Shown one piece after another: positions 20,753 to 31,993 of a stretch of DNA of 64,000 bases; within the stretch, counting starts at the first letter, position 1; every line of letters starts with the position of its first letter. This DNA is from Larix kaempferi (lineage: Eukaryota; Streptophyta; Pinopsida; Pinales; Pinaceae). Under the pieces are notes generated by a model, which did no database searches, was not told the origin of the DNA, and saw only the letters and a program-made list of their open reading frames with translations. The stretch spans positions 496,001 through 560,000 of the forward strand of contig BSBM01001439.1 of the NCBI GenBank assembly GCA_027924585.1, read 5' to 3'. The position numbers and the translations under genes were made by a program.

Positions 20753-22000
20753 ATGTTATCTAGACCTCCAACAAATGCTTCTATTGTTATTCAACAAAGT
20801 CCTTTGGTACATTCAAGTTATATTGAACAATATACTAAGGATGAAGACTACAAAGAATTATATGAATCACTAAAACATGGCTCTCAAAATGAAGAATTGA
20901 ATTATCATATTCATGACAAGTTGTTGTATCATCTTGCAAAAATATGTATTCCACCAAGTGAAAGAGTACATGTGATAAGAGAAGCTCACACTTCTCTCGT
21001 TTCAGGGCACTTTGGTGTAGGAAAAACTGTAGCACAATTACAAATGTTTTTCTATTGGCCTCTAATGAATGATACTGTGTCCAAGTATGTTAAAGGATGT
21101 GTAATGTGTGCAACAAGTAAGCCAAGTAACATGAAGTTAGGCTTGTACACTCCACTTCCTGTTCCTTCCCATCCATGGGAAAGTGTTTCAATGGACTTTT
21201 TAGGAGGGTTACCAATGTCTAGAAAGGGACATGATTACTTATATGTTGTTGTGGATAGTTTCAATAAAATGTGCATTCTAATGCCTTGTAAAAAGCAGAT
21301 CACAACCGAGTTGACTGCTCATTTGTTCTTCCAGCATGTATGGGTCCATTTTAGACTACCTAATTCTATTATATCTGATTGAGATTCCCACTTCCTTGGG
21401 AAATTTTGGTCATATTTATGGGAACTTATGGATACAAAGTTAAAGAAAAGCACAACATTTCATCCACAAACTGACGGACAAACTGAAGTGGTTAATCGGA
21501 TAGTAGTATATCTTCTTCGAGGGTATTGTGACAAGCATCCCAAGCTGTGGGATGAGTAGTTGCATTATGTTCAACATGCCTACAACAAAGCTATGCACTC
21601 TTCAACACAAAGGTCTCCTTTCGAGACATGTTTTGGTTATTTGCCAAAGTCTCCCTTAGACTTTGTTTATGGAAAAGCTACAGTGGGATATGGTCAAGTT
21701 GATACAGATAAAGCTTTGAAGTTTATTCAACAGATCCAATTAATACATCAAGCAGTATAAGAGCAGTTGGAATCAAGTCAAGCCAAGTATAAAGAAAGAC
21801 ATGACAAACATTGGGTGGATCATCATTTTCAAATTGGTGATCAAGTATGGCTTCATATCAACAAAGACCGACTCCAAGGTGAAGGTAGAAAGTTGAAACC
21901 AATCACTTATGGACCTTTTACAATTTTGGATTAAGTTGGTGATAATGATTTTCGGTTAGATTTGCCCCCTTATATGAAAATGTATTCCATTGTTAATGTG
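20753..22000 (+). pseudogene. gypsy integrase relic
   Basis: The zinc-binding region HTSLVSGHFGVGKTVAQLQ ... CVMCATSK gives the HHCC pattern. The DDE core begins at WESVSMDFLGGLP and continues DSHFLGKFW (in the other half, usually DRDxxF). TDGQTEVVNR provides the Glu. The C-terminal part is DKHWVDHHFQIGDQVWLHIN and PITYGPFTILD. The reading frame is interrupted by stops near 21380, 21557, 21758 and 21933. The enzyme would insert element DNA into the chromosome. Confidence 0.85.
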
Positions 22001-22255
22001 GAAAACTTGAAACTGTATGAGCCTCCTATGATTGTGGACCAATATGAACAGGTTCAATTACCTTCTGTTGATGAGTTTGCTCCTGAATATCTCAATGAAC
22101 TTCAGAATATGTTATACATGATAAGAAGGTCAGATATCCACGAAGAGGTGACATGGAATTTCTTTGCGTGGGGCTTAAAGGAATGCATCCAAGCAAAGCA
22201 CGGTGGCTAGAGACTAGAAGAGTGAGGGAGCTGTACCCTCACCTGTTTTCTGAAT
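22001..22255 (+). pseudogene. degenerate chromodomain-like integrase tail
   Basis: After the integrase GPY-like segment, one frame gives NVENLKLYEPPM and VDEFAPEYLNELQN. A shift near 22110 then gives RRGDMEFLCVGLKGMHPSKA and RWLETRRVRELYPHLFSE to a stop at about 22255. The position, the RRGD start, the KG in the middle and the ARW near the end fit the chromodomain-type tail of plant chromoviruses. The aromatic cage is not obvious, so ability to bind histones is doubtful. Confidence 0.55.
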
Positions 22256-22289
22256 GATCCTATGCTTTTGGTGGCCCAAAAGATTCCCA

Positions 22290-22300
22290 GTGGGAAGGTT
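22290..22300 (+). other. probable polypurine tract of gypsy element
   Basis: AGTGGGAAGGT precedes the 3' LTR start (TGATCCAGGAGG). It is a modest but correctly placed purine run. Confidence 0.5.
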
Positions 22301-22508
22301 TGATCCAGGAGGATCTTCGATATTGATCAAAATGAAAGTATTCAAAATATGTAAAGAAGCTTATAGATGCGTAGAGCTCGACAGGAGATTTTTGACAACG
22401 TTCGTTTTGTGTGAAACGACCTCCGTACGTGAAAGTTATTGGGTTTTGAAAATTTGGCAAAAAGGTTAAAAAAGACAAAAAATGGATAAAAATAGTAAAA
22501 AAATGGAC
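22301..22508 (+). repeat. truncated 3' LTR of the gypsy element
   Basis: Aligns with 16255-16460 and then stops abruptly after a purine-rich stretch. The sequence from 22509 has no match to the rest of the 5' LTR. Confidence 0.8.
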
Positions 22509-23925
22509 CATTGCTTTTGTTCAACTATGAAATCACTTTGAAACAAGGAATACATCAACAATAACTTGCAAAAACTTTGGCATCCCTAAATTTATCATCA
22601 TAGGCCAACATCTCTTGGCATCACATCAAGATTTCTCAAGGGTATCTTGCAAAGACAATCACATCTCCAACAAGATTAGGACAAGTGGTTACAGTCCATG
22701 AAAAACATAGGATGAAATCTAAGTAAATCTCCACTCATTGATCTTGAAATATCAAGGTTGAGGGAATAAAGTAACAACCACCCAAAAATGCTCATCACCA
22801 TATTGTATGCATAAGAATCCCTCATACACCTCAAAATCTCCAACAACTAAAACAACATGAAATATCAACTCTCCAAGATCAAGTCCAAAGTATAAATGCA
22901 CCTATCATAACCATGATTTATCTCTCCACAAATGTATAAGAAGTATAATCAATACTATCCATAAGGGATAACATAGGGAGCTCCCTCTATACACAACAAT
23001 CATTGAAAATGAATAAGGTTTCCATCCTTGTAAACATTTGAATCACAAGTGAACCAAAATAGATCAACCTATCACAAAGTGAATCAACCCTTGTCAAACT
23101 TCAAAAATCAACAAACAATCAAATGGTTAAGCATGCCTATCATAGACATCAATTCACTCCAAACATTTGCACCCATTGGAACAAATAAGTGACTTATCAT
23201 AGGTCTTCCTTCCTAGGCATCTAACCCATTGAAATATACATCACATGCCAACCATCAATGAAGTAGATCGACCACCTATCATATGTGAAAGCAAATCAAC
23301 ATACCTTGGATAAAATCAACCACTTATCATGTCCTTTTGGGCAACACACATCCTGAAAATATATCCACGCCATCCACAAATGAAGTAGAACACACTAGTA
23401 TCCACTCAAACAATTCTACCACTTATCATAGGTCCACTTGATCACCACACCTATTGAAAATAAATTCGTACTAGCCACCAATAAATAGAACAACCATCTA
23501 TCATAGGTGAGAACACACTCATAACCACATGAACAAATCAACCACCTATCCTAGGTGATCTTGGACATTACACCTGCTAGATATAAATCCATGACAACCA
23601 ACAATCAAGTAGATCTACCACTTATCATAGGTGAAAACATACTAGAATTCCCTAGAACAAATCAATGACCTTCACAGGTCCTCATGGGAATTTCATCCAC
23701 TGAAAATAATTCCATACCAACCATCCATGTAGTAGATCCACCACCTTTCCCAGGTGTAAACACACTCTCATTACAAGAGAAATAATGCTCTCAACCCAAC
23801 AAACCTTTCACGGGTGCAAGTGCTCATCTCAAGCACACTAGGATTTCACCACCCAACAACCACTCACAGGTACAACTGAAATATATGTCCTTCAAATAAG
23901 CAAAAATTATTTCTTAGTAAAATCA
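22509..23925 (-). mobile_element. leader of a minus-strand LTR element, rich in palindromes
   Basis: The region has no coding similarity. From about 22895 to 23880 it repeats the imperfect palindrome ACCTATCATAGGTG and variants (ACTTATCATAGGTC, ACCTATCCTAGGTG, ACCTTTCCCAGGTG) about a dozen times. Copies sit on a diverged tandem unit of roughly 120 bp that also includes ATCAACCA and AACACAC blocks. It adjoins a primer-site-like sequence at 23926-23937, so it is probably the internal leader of a minus-strand element. Confidence 0.5.
22895..23880. repeat. cluster of repeated imperfect palindromes
   Basis: Examples lie near 23189, 23275, 23421, 23494, 23543, 23618 and 23741, with spacings that alternate between about 50 and 75 bp. 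Each can pair with itself over 5-7 bp. The whole looks like an old tandem array whose palindromic core has been kept better than the flanks. Confidence 0.65.
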
Positions 23926-23937
23926 ACTCTAATAGCA
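23926..23937 (-). other. possible primer-binding site (minus strand)
   Basis: The minus-strand reading is TGCTATTAGAGT, nine of twelve matches to TGGTATCAGAGC. It directly adjoins TGTTGAAATC (plus strand 23938), which would be the LTR terminus. Plausible for an old element, not certain. Confidence 0.45.
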
Positions 23938-26030
23938 TGTTGAAATCTCATAAGGGAAATTAATGAAAATATGAAATTCACCTCTTACTAGTGGTTTCCT
24001 AGACCTAATCCGTAATGAATTTCAGCCATAGTGATGATATGAAATATTACAACAAACAATGGGTAATATTCTGATTTGGTTCAACCCAACACACTAGGCA
24101 ACCTAAGAGAAAAGATCCCAACACACATGCACATTTTTTCAAGCATATACCATATCTGAAATCACTTTATTTACAAGATTTAAAATAGTAAATATACTCT
24201 ATTATATTTAATTTATATGTCAAATTACTTAACAATTTCATCCCTATGTTATGTCAAATCAACATGATCAATTGTGGGAAATTACTCAATCAAGAAGACA
24301 ATGCAAGATAAAAATCAAATTTGCATTACACAATTTTGGATAGCTTATATATATAATGAAGTGCATCTACATACCAAAACTTTATAACAATATTGGTACC
24401 ATTTGTAGCTCTCCAAATCATAGCTAGGAAAATGCATAAAAACCCTAGCCACCACCAAAGATCCACACGAAGCTAGCATGAACATTGACAAGTCCTCCTT
24501 GGCTTCAAAAACAAGTTTGTATCACACAATCTATCCACACTAGGATTATTGTATTCCTTAAGGTTTAGAAACTTTAGGTATGTTGCATCACACATGCATT
24601 GTAAGAAAACTCTTGTGCTAACCTCCAAATCTACATGTCCATTCTAGGATTTGAGTCCTGAAACCCTAGATATTCAACTCTTGCATTAACAAAAGCAACA
24701 AAGCCTCCATGGAACATTAAATATACGATAATTGAGTTTTATTCCAAACAAAACATCACACCAAGCTCAAGACTTATCATTCCCATCTCTCCATGACCTT
24801 TCCCTAGCCTCATGTCTCACAATAACAAGGTTACACAATTTTCCAAGGTATTATCTCCACTCTCCATGATTTCTATTAGAGTAAAAACCCCAGTGCTACA
24901 AGATCCAAGAGAGCCATCATGATCTTTGACATCATGTTCTTCTCTAGGGTTTACATGTAGGGCACAAACCTTAACATCACAAGAGAAAACCCTATCATCA
25001 CATAAGAACAATCTCTCCTTGAACATCCAAGATGTGTCTCTCTATCCTTGTCCTCTCCTAGGGTTTACTTATGAATCCTAATTTTATGCTCCTAGGGTTC
25101 GCTCATGAACCCTAGCATCTTGCTCCCTAAAATACCCTAATGTCATGCTCCTAGGGTTCCCTCATGAACTCTAGCATCTTGTTCCCTATAAAACCCTAAT
25201 GTCATGCTCCTAGGGTTCCCTCATGAACCCTGACATCTTGATCCCTACATTGCCCTAATGTCATGCTCCTAGGGTTCCCTCATGAACCCTATCATCTTGC
25301 TCCCTACAATACTTATCCAAGCCAATATAAAATAAGAGAATATAATGATAATGATAAATACAAGAGGTCTCTCCTCCCTCTATATATAGAGTAACTAAGG
25401 AATGATAACATGAAACATGAACATAAGTCCATACAAGTAATCAACAAGAAAACCCAATATGCAGTATTTTACAATAAAATGATGTGTCAAACTAAGGTTT
25501 ACTAATCACCAAATTGAAACACCCTCAAAGCATGATCCTCCTTGGTCTCAATGCCCCTCCTTCAAGATGGCACACTCTCCCCTAAGATGATAGCACCAAC
25601 GTTCCTTGTATGGTGGTATGCTATCCAAGTGTTCTCATGTAAGGCACTTCTCCTCTAACTATGTGCCACATGTTCTCTCATGTGTCCACTGCTACTTTCA
25701 TGTGTGCCAATGTGGTCACAAAGCTAAAATGCTGCCTTCAACATGCCTCTGGGTTCATGACCAACTTCCATGAGTTATGATTCTCAACCCAATCATTATC
25801 AAGTGTCCGACCTCCAAGGTATGTATCACATGGTCTCAAGCTTGAAGGGTTATGTTCCATCCTCCAAGTTCCCTATATAATTCCACCTAGGTAGGTAACT
25901 CCCATGATCAAGCAACGTCTGAGTCCCCCATTGTGTGCACCCAATGGGTTGGCCATCATCTTGATAAGGGTAACGACCTCCTAAGTAAGGGAACTAGGCC
26001 AACACTCTAATTAAGGTCAAACATTCACCC
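23938..26030 (-). repeat. probable LTR (about 2.1 kb) of a minus-strand element, right copy
   Basis: Starts at the TG next to the primer-site-like sequence. Its right-hand half (24855-26030) is repeated at 15195-16250. It has four copies of a 59-bp unit (starts at 25088, 25147, 25206, 25265; core GCTCCTAGGGTTC). A TATATATAGAG palindrome near 25378-25390 could serve as TATA box on the minus strand. The outer end is estimated from where similarity with the left copy stops. Confidence 0.5.
25083..25320 (+). repeat. 59-bp tandem repeat, four copies
   Basis: The unit contains ATGCTCCTAGGGTTCCCTCA, then TGAACCCTAGCATCTTG and CTCCCTA. Copies differ by a few bases. The paired repeat at 15.4 kb has about two copies, so the copy number changed after the two were separated. 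Confidence 0.85.
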
Positions 26031-27277
26031 AAATTGATCATATGTTAAATTGACCCAAATATTTGAATTTGTAATTTGAAAAACTAAAACTATTAGATTT
26101 GTAGTTTTGTTGATCACCGGATTTCAACGTTGTGGGGGTGTTTTAGTTTTTGCAGTCTCGTCCTTAAATCGGGTACTATTCTTTCACTATTATTCCTCGT
26201 GTTTTTATTTCCTTATAGTCTTCATGTCCTGCAAAAATGCTTCCCCAGGAGAAACCCGTAGTCTACGCCCATCCTGTCCCACCTGTGCAAGATGAACAAC
26301 AACTCGCAAACTAAGATGCCGATCTATTTGAAACTAGATTGACTAGAAACACCCCATAAAAACTTAGAAAAGTCACATGTGTTTGTTTCAGGGACTCTTG
26401 TGATAGAATTTCACCATGGGAGTTAAACCTAGCCAAATCCATTATATCTGCAACATACCATTTTCCTTAGTTTGTTAATCTCTGTGCAAAATGTTATGAC
26501 TCAGACAAGCATATGATTATGGATGTTGTTGGTTCTATTTCCCTTTCTTCCATAACTCCTGCCACCATCTTTGAAATGCTTATGTTTCTTGGAAGCCCTA
26601 ATATTCTCTAGGAGGAAACCCTTGCCTCACAATATCGAGGTTTAGACCCGACATAGAAAAACAATCTTTTAGCCAAATATCTACCTAAATATGCATCAAT
26701 ACTAGATACTCCTCCACCTTACAAGTTAGATGTTCTTCCAAATATTTCGAGGGAAGTAATTTCTATGATGTGCCTGATTCTAGGGTATGATAATGATGGT
26801 ACTATCAATGAAGTGATTCTAGGATTCACGTATTCCATATTCCCTCCAAAAGAAATGTCTCCAATTAAATACAATTATCCTCAATATCTCAGTGATGCCA
26901 TACATTCACAATTGGTTACATTTCCGTATACTAAACTTTTCATATTCCAATACTACTTGATATAATTGATGTACTAACTGATCCTCCCTATTCATATCAG
27001 TTAGGAAACCCCTGGCCTATCACTAAATGGACTCCATTTGTTAGGAAGCATGCTAGAAATGTAGGTTTCAGTAAATTTGTGGATAATTTTTTGTATACAA
27101 CCCATATAATTTTCTATGGAGAACATTCCCCTAGAATGTTCCAAGAATGTAAAAACTCATTGCAATTAAGTCCAGTTGTAAGAGTAGGAGATTGGTATTT
27201 GTGTGAAGGTCATACCATTTTGAAAATTTATGGCTCAAAGTTGAAAGCTTTTTGATTGCATGTGTATATAACCCCTA

Positions 27278-27303
27278 ATATATATATATATATATATATA
27301 TAT
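27278..27303. repeat. (TA)n microsatellite
   Basis: An uninterrupted TA run of about 13 units. Confidence 0.9.
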
Positions 27304-27407
27304 CAAGTATATCATACAAAGGTTCAATTCAAATTACATTCATTTTGCATCCATCAATCAAAACATTACTTTTAAGTTGCCTATTGAAGTGGACCCTTTT
27401 GTAGTTA

Positions 27408-27412
27408 AAACT
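27408..27412 (+). repeat. target-site duplication AAAAC (left)
   Basis: AAAAC precedes the TGTTGG LTR start and is repeated at 32540-32544 after the other LTR. Confidence 0.9.
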
Positions 27413-27962
27413 GTTGGTTGTGGAGCCCGATCTTCTTAATTCAGAGATGTTGTTGTTTCAACCGTGTTTGTACCCCAGTTTTATATGATATGCAGGTGGA
27501 CTGTACACTCATCCCAATGGGGGGGTGTAGGGGGCATGCGCCCCCACAGGGATTTGGAGGCCAGTTGTTCGCCCTCGAAATAAATTTTATGGGTTGTTTG
27601 GTTGGCCAACAATTTACAGGCCCATGGTATTGAGTATCCCGTAGTATTTTCCCATGGTAATTCCCTTTAAAAAGAAAACTTTGTAATACGGTTGTGTAAT
27701 GTATTGTAGCATTGTAAAGATCTCTGTTATTGCGTAAGAGAGACTGAGAGAGATTGAAGAGGAAGTTGCAGCAGATGTGTTGCAGGTTGTATCCCTTCAT
27801 TTGTTGGATTGTATAATAATAAAAAGGACTAGCAATTTCTTTGTGGACGTAGCCTAGATTGGGTGAACCATGTTATATTGGTGTCTCTCTTGTATTGTGT
27901 TTATGTGATTTATATTTGCACCTTGTTTATTGTTATTACTTTGCGATCCTATTTTTCTAACA
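27413..27962 (+). repeat. 5' LTR of copia element (550 bp)
   Basis: TGTTGGTTG ... TTTTTCTAACA. It has a short G-rich inverted repeat (GGGGGCATGCGCCCCC) near 27523-27545 and an AATAATAAAAAGG polyadenylation-like block near 27815. Confidence 0.9.
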
Positions 27963-27964
27963 AT

Positions 27965-27976
27965 TGGTATCAGAGC
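27965..27976 (+). other. primer-binding site
   Basis: TGGTATCAGAGC, two bases after the LTR end, complementary to initiator-Met tRNA. Confidence 0.9.
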
Positions 27977-28037
27977 CAAAGGTCTATTTGGCATATAAAC
28001 TTGCAGGAAAGAAGGGTTCCTAGTTCGAGTGGGAGTA

Positions 28038-28800
28038 ATGGCGGAAGAAGGAAAGTTTAAGGTTGAGAAATTTAACGGCCATAACTACCGGTTATGGAAG
28101 ATGAAAATGGAGGACTATTTGTATAAGAAGGATCTATTCTTACCGTTGGGAGGAAAAGCAAAACAATCGGCGACTATGAAGGATGAAGAATGGGAGGTTC
28201 TTGACAGAAAGGCATTGGGAAAAATACGACTGTGCCTGGCTTCGTCGATGGCTTTCCATATTTCAAAAGAAAAGACAACGGAGGGTTTGATGAGCGCATT
28301 GGGTAAGCTGTATGAAAACCCCTTGTCCTCCAACAAGGTATTTCTAATGAATTTTTTATTTAATATGAAGATGTCAGAAGGTGGATTTGTTGCTAATCAT
28401 TTAAATGAATTTAATACGATTATAAATCAGCTAAGTTCTATAAAAGTGACTTTGATGATGAGTTTAGGGTTCTTCTAATCTTGTGTTCATTGCCAGAAAT
28501 ATGGAACGGCTTGGTCATGGCTGTAAGTAACTCTGTCTCTGGTCCAAACACTTTGAAATTTGATGATGTTTTTGGTGTTATTCTTAGCGAGAAAATGCGA
28601 AGGAAAATCACATGTGAGACATCAAGTAATGAATTGACCATGGAGAGCAGGGGAAGACAAAGGGAGAGAGGAAAGACCCCAAGCAATCGCAGCAAGTCCA
28701 AGAAGGCCAGATCCAAGTCCATACTGGGAAAGATAGAGTGCTAGAACTGTGGAAAGACAAGACATCAAAAGAAAGACTACAAATCTCTAAAGAAGAAAGG
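28038..28800 (+). pseudogene. copia gag relic
   Basis: The start is ATG at 28038 (MAEEGKFKVEKFNGHNYRLW), about 75 bp after the LTR. The copia Gag core is clear: KMKMEDYLYKKDL, DRKALGKIRLCLA, KLYENPLSSNKVFLMNFLF. A break near 28470 is followed by the same protein in another frame (LPEIWNGLVMAVSN). The zinc knuckle near 28738-28785 reads EC-stop-NCGKTRHQKKDY: one residue is a stop and the final Cys of CCHC is Tyr, so zinc binding is lost. Confidence 0.85.
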
Positions 28801-29270
28801 GGATGGATAACAGGAGACTACTCGAGAAGCAAATGTAGCAGGTGATGTGTTACAAGATGCCTTGATTTTTGCATTAGATAATAGTAGTGATTACTGGGTA
28901 GTAGATTTAGGGGGCTTCATGTCATGCTACACCCCATAGGAAATTTTTTCATGATTATGTTCCAGGCGATTTTGGACATGTTTTATTGGGTGATGATGAG
29001 CCATGTAAAATTGTTGGAATGGGTAAGGTATGGATAAAATTAAAGAATTGAAATGAATGGCTATTGAAATATGTAAGGCATATTCCTGCTATGAAATTAA
29101 ATCTGATCTCAACAGGGAAGTTGGGAGATAGTGGTTGTTTATCTACATTTGGAGAAACGTGGTGGAAGATCACTAAAGGATCGACGGTGATAGAAAAATG
29201 AGAGAGGATAGGTACGTTGTATTTATGTCCTCATAATACTGACTGTTCTATCTCTTTAGCTTCCATATGA
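28801..29270 (+). pseudogene. copia protease relic
   Basis: DNSSDYWVVDLGGFMSCYTP near 28880-28935 is the protease active-site region, with the usual DSGAS changed to DLGGF. Downstream, GEDxGHVLLG-like and LISTGKLGDSGC-like words appear in shifted frames (from about 28965 to 29140). Several stops are present. Confidence 0.7.
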
Positions 29271-30190
29271 ATAGATACAACATTGTGGCATCATAGGCTT
29301 GGCCACACAAATGAGAAGGGGGTGTAGATTATCCACTAAAGGAAGTTGTTGCCAGATTTGAAGCAGGCAAGTTTGGAATTATGTGAGAACTGTGTTTATG
29401 GAAAACATAAGAGAGTCATATTTCTCAGGTATGGGAAAAAGAAGAGTGAAAAGCTAGAGGTTGTGCATACAAATGTATGGGGATTAGCTTAGGTACAATC
29501 TCTTGGTGGCTCTCATTATTATGTTACATTTATTAGTGATGCAACTAGAAAAACTTGGGTTTATTGCATTAGACAAAAATATGATGTGTTTCCCACTTTT
29601 AAGAAATGGAAATCTTTGGTTGAGAATGAGACAAGAAAAAGGTTCAAGTGTCTCAGATCGGATAATGGAGCTGAGTATTGCGGCAAGGAGTTTGATAGTT
29701 ACTGTTCATACCATGGGATTCGTAGAGAGAATACAGTCCCAGGAATACCACAAGAAAATGGTGTGTCAGAAAGGATGAATAGGACAATCATGGAGCGTGC
29801 AAGGTGTATGAGATTGCATGCAGGGTTTCCCTTATAGTTTTGGGCAGATGTTGTAGATACTGCTATTTACTTAATAAACAGAGGGCCTTCAAGTGCTTTG
29901 GATGGTGGGATTCTAGAGGATACATGGACAGGTAAAAAGGTAAATTACTCATTTATGAAAACTTTTGGTTGTGAAGCATTTGTCCATATTGATAAAGAAA
30001 ATAGAACAAAGATTGAGGCTAAATACAAGAAATGTACCTTTATTGGGTATGGGGTTGATGATTTTGGTTATCGCTTATTGGATTATGAAAGTAAAAAAAT
30101 CATTAGGAGTAGAGATGTGGTATTCAATGAAAAGGTCATGTATAAATATCAGTTGCAAGGAAAGAAATAGGAAAAGGAAAACATAGAGTA
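29271..30190 (+). pseudogene. copia integrase relic
   Basis: TTLWHHRLGHTNEKG and CENCVYGKHKRVIF give the HHCC zinc finger. The DDE core shows HTNVWGLA (first Asp replaced by Asn), FKCLRSDNGAEYCGKEF (second Asp), and PQENGVSERMNRTIMERARC (Glu). Then YLINRGPSSALDG and VNYSFMKTFGCEAFVHI mark the C-terminal domain. Stops lie near 29325, 29490 and 29836. This integrase-before-RT order defines Ty1/copia. Confidence 0.9.
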
Positions 30191-31110
30191 CACAATGCTT
30201 GATGAAATAAAAGAAAATGAAGTTCCAAAGGTGTCAGAAAATCAAGAATAGTAGTAGGTACCTCAAACTCCTGCAAGTGTGAGAAGATCTACCAGGTTAA
30301 GTAAACCCCTTGAATGATACTCTCCTTCAATGTATTATTTATTGATGACTGATTCTGGTGAACCAGAATGTTACGAAGAAGCAATGCAGGTGGAAACTAG
30401 AAAGAAGTGGGAGAAATGAATGAATGAGGAGATGGACTCATTGGTAAGAAACCAGACTTGGTATTTGGTTCAATTGCCCGCAGGTAAAAGAGCATTGCAT
30501 AAAAAATGGGTTTACAGGTTGAAGGAAGAAGATGGAGGCAAGAAGCGGTACAAGGATAGACTTGTTGTAAAGGGGTTTGTACATAAGAATGGTATAGATT
30601 TTGATGAAATATTTTCTCCTGTTGTTAAAATGACTTCAATTAGAACTATTTTAAGTCTAGTGGTGGTAGAAGATTTGCATCTTGAACAATTAGATGTAAA
30701 AACAACATTTTCCCATGGGGATTTGGAGGAAGATATTTATATGCAATAGCCACAAGGGTATGAGGTCAAAGGGAAGGAGAATTTAGTATGCATGTTGAAG
30801 AAGAGACTGTATGGCTTGAAGTAAGCTCCAAGGCAGTCGTATTTGAAATTTGATAGGTTTATATAGAACAAGGTTATAGTAGATGTCATTCTGACCACTG
30901 TGTTTATTTCAAGAGGCTATATAATGGAATATATATTATCTTGTTATTGTATGTGGATGACATGCTTGTTGTAGGGTCTAATATGCAGGATATAAATGTG
31001 CTCAAGAGGAAGTTAGATAATTCATCTGCGATGAAGGATTTGGGTGCTGCAAAGAAAATCCTTGGTATGAGAATAACAAGAGACAGGAAAAATCGCAATT
31101 GAAATTATCC
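30191..31110 (+). pseudogene. copia reverse transcriptase relic
   Basis: WYLVQLPAGKRALHKKWVYR, KDRLVVKGFVHKNGIDFDE, FSPVVKMTSIRTILSL, LEQLDVKTTFSHGDLEEDIY and YGLK (before a stop) follow in order, the RVT_2 family. The catalytic loop is at about 30943-30965: CYCMWMTCLL in the printed frame, and LLLYVDDMLVV-like after a frameshift. The V-K-T-T-F in block A is usually V-K-T-A-F. Stops occur near 30420, 30748 and 30823. Confidence 0.85.
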
Positions 31111-31904
31111 CAGGATGAGTACATATAAAAGGTGTTGGAGAGGTTTTGAATGCAGAATGCAAAACCAGTTAGTACACCTTTGGACAACCATTTCAAACTA
31201 AGTAAGGAGATGTGTCCCAAGACACAGGAAGAGATATATTACATGTCCAGGGTTCCCTATTCATTAACAGTTGGAAGCTTGATGTATGCCATGGTGTGCA
31301 CAAGACCAAATATTGCACATGCAGTGGGAGTTGTGAGAAGGTATATGATCAATCTAGGTAAAGAACATTGGAAGGAAGTACAATGGATTCTCAGGTATTT
31401 GATAGGTACTACCACTCATGCATTATGTTTTGGAGGTTCAGACACTGTTCTATAGGGATATGTTGAGACAAATATGGAAGGTGATAAAGATAGCAGGAGG
31501 AGCACCACAAGGTATTTGTTTATTGTAGGTGGAACAACAGTAAGTTGGATTTCAAAGCTGCAAAAGGTTGTTTCACTTTCAACAACAGAAGCAAAGTATG
31601 TTGCTGCTATAGAGGCTAGTAAAGAGATGATTTGGTTGCATTGGTTCATGGAGGAATTGGGTAAGAAGTAGGAGGATTGTATAGTGACATCCATATTGCC
31701 ATTCATCTAGAAAAGAACTCAGCCTTCCATTCTAAGACTAAACATATACAGCTGAAGTACCATTTCATACGATATGTTCGAGAAGATGAATTGTTGAAGC
31801 TGGAAAAGATACACACTAGCCAGAATCCTGCAGACATGTTGACAAAGGTAGTAACTAGAGAGAAACTGAGTTCTTGCTCGGTTTCAATTAGCCTTCTAGC
31901 ATGA
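31111..31904 (+). pseudogene. copia RT thumb and RNase H relic
   Basis: AKPVSTPLDNHFKLSKE, VPYSLTVGSLMYAMVCTRPN and AHAVGVVRRYMINLGKEHW belong to the region between RT and RNase H. DSRRSTTRYLFIVGGTTVSW, KVVSLSTTEAKYVAAIEASK and IHTSQNPADMLTKVV form the RNase H. The copia signature TEAEY is TEAKY. Stops occur near 31455 and 31671. Confidence 0.9.
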
Positions 31905-31982
31905 AGGTGAAGATGGTAAATTTTCCAGATCCAAGGTTCAGAGCATAGTCCAACAGCAGTGGAGTTGCCGTGATCAGTCTCC

Positions 31983-31993
31983 AAGTGGGAGAT
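31983..31993 (+). other. polypurine tract
   Basis: AAGTGGGAGAT precedes the 3' LTR start TGTTGG at 31994; this is a common Ty1/copia PPT. Confidence 0.85.

Larger units (their letters stand above)
16255..22508 (+). mobile_element. decayed Ty3/gypsy chromovirus-like element
   Basis: The order is 5' LTR, PBS, gag, protease, RT, RNase H, integrase, chromodomain-like tail, PPT and a truncated 3' LTR. This matches a plant Ty3/gypsy element of the chromovirus lineage. The coding region has at least eight in-frame stops or frameshifts, so it is dead. The first about 205 bp of both LTRs align (16255-16460 with 22301-22508), with obvious divergence. The 3' LTR is cut off after AAAAAAATGGACCA. The element lies between the two copies of a long direct repeat, so it was probably inserted into or next to that other element. 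Confidence 0.85.
26031..27412 (+). pseudogene. broken gene of unrecognised family, N-terminal part
   Basis: From ATG near 26237 (MLPQEKPVVYAHPV) a single frame can be read for about 240 codons with roughly six stops: ISPWELNLAKSIISATYHFP, TPATIFEMLMFLGSPNI, PPPYKLDVLPNISREVI, then GYDNDGTINEVILGFTYS to about 26963. After a frameshift it continues PWPITKWTPFVRKHARNVGF, MFQECKNSLQLSPVVRVGDW. I do not recognise the family. The composition is protein-like rather than random. A TA microsatellite (27278-27303) lies inside. The reading continues after the copia insertion, at 32545. It may be a captured host gene or the gag of an uncharacterised element. Confidence 0.5.
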
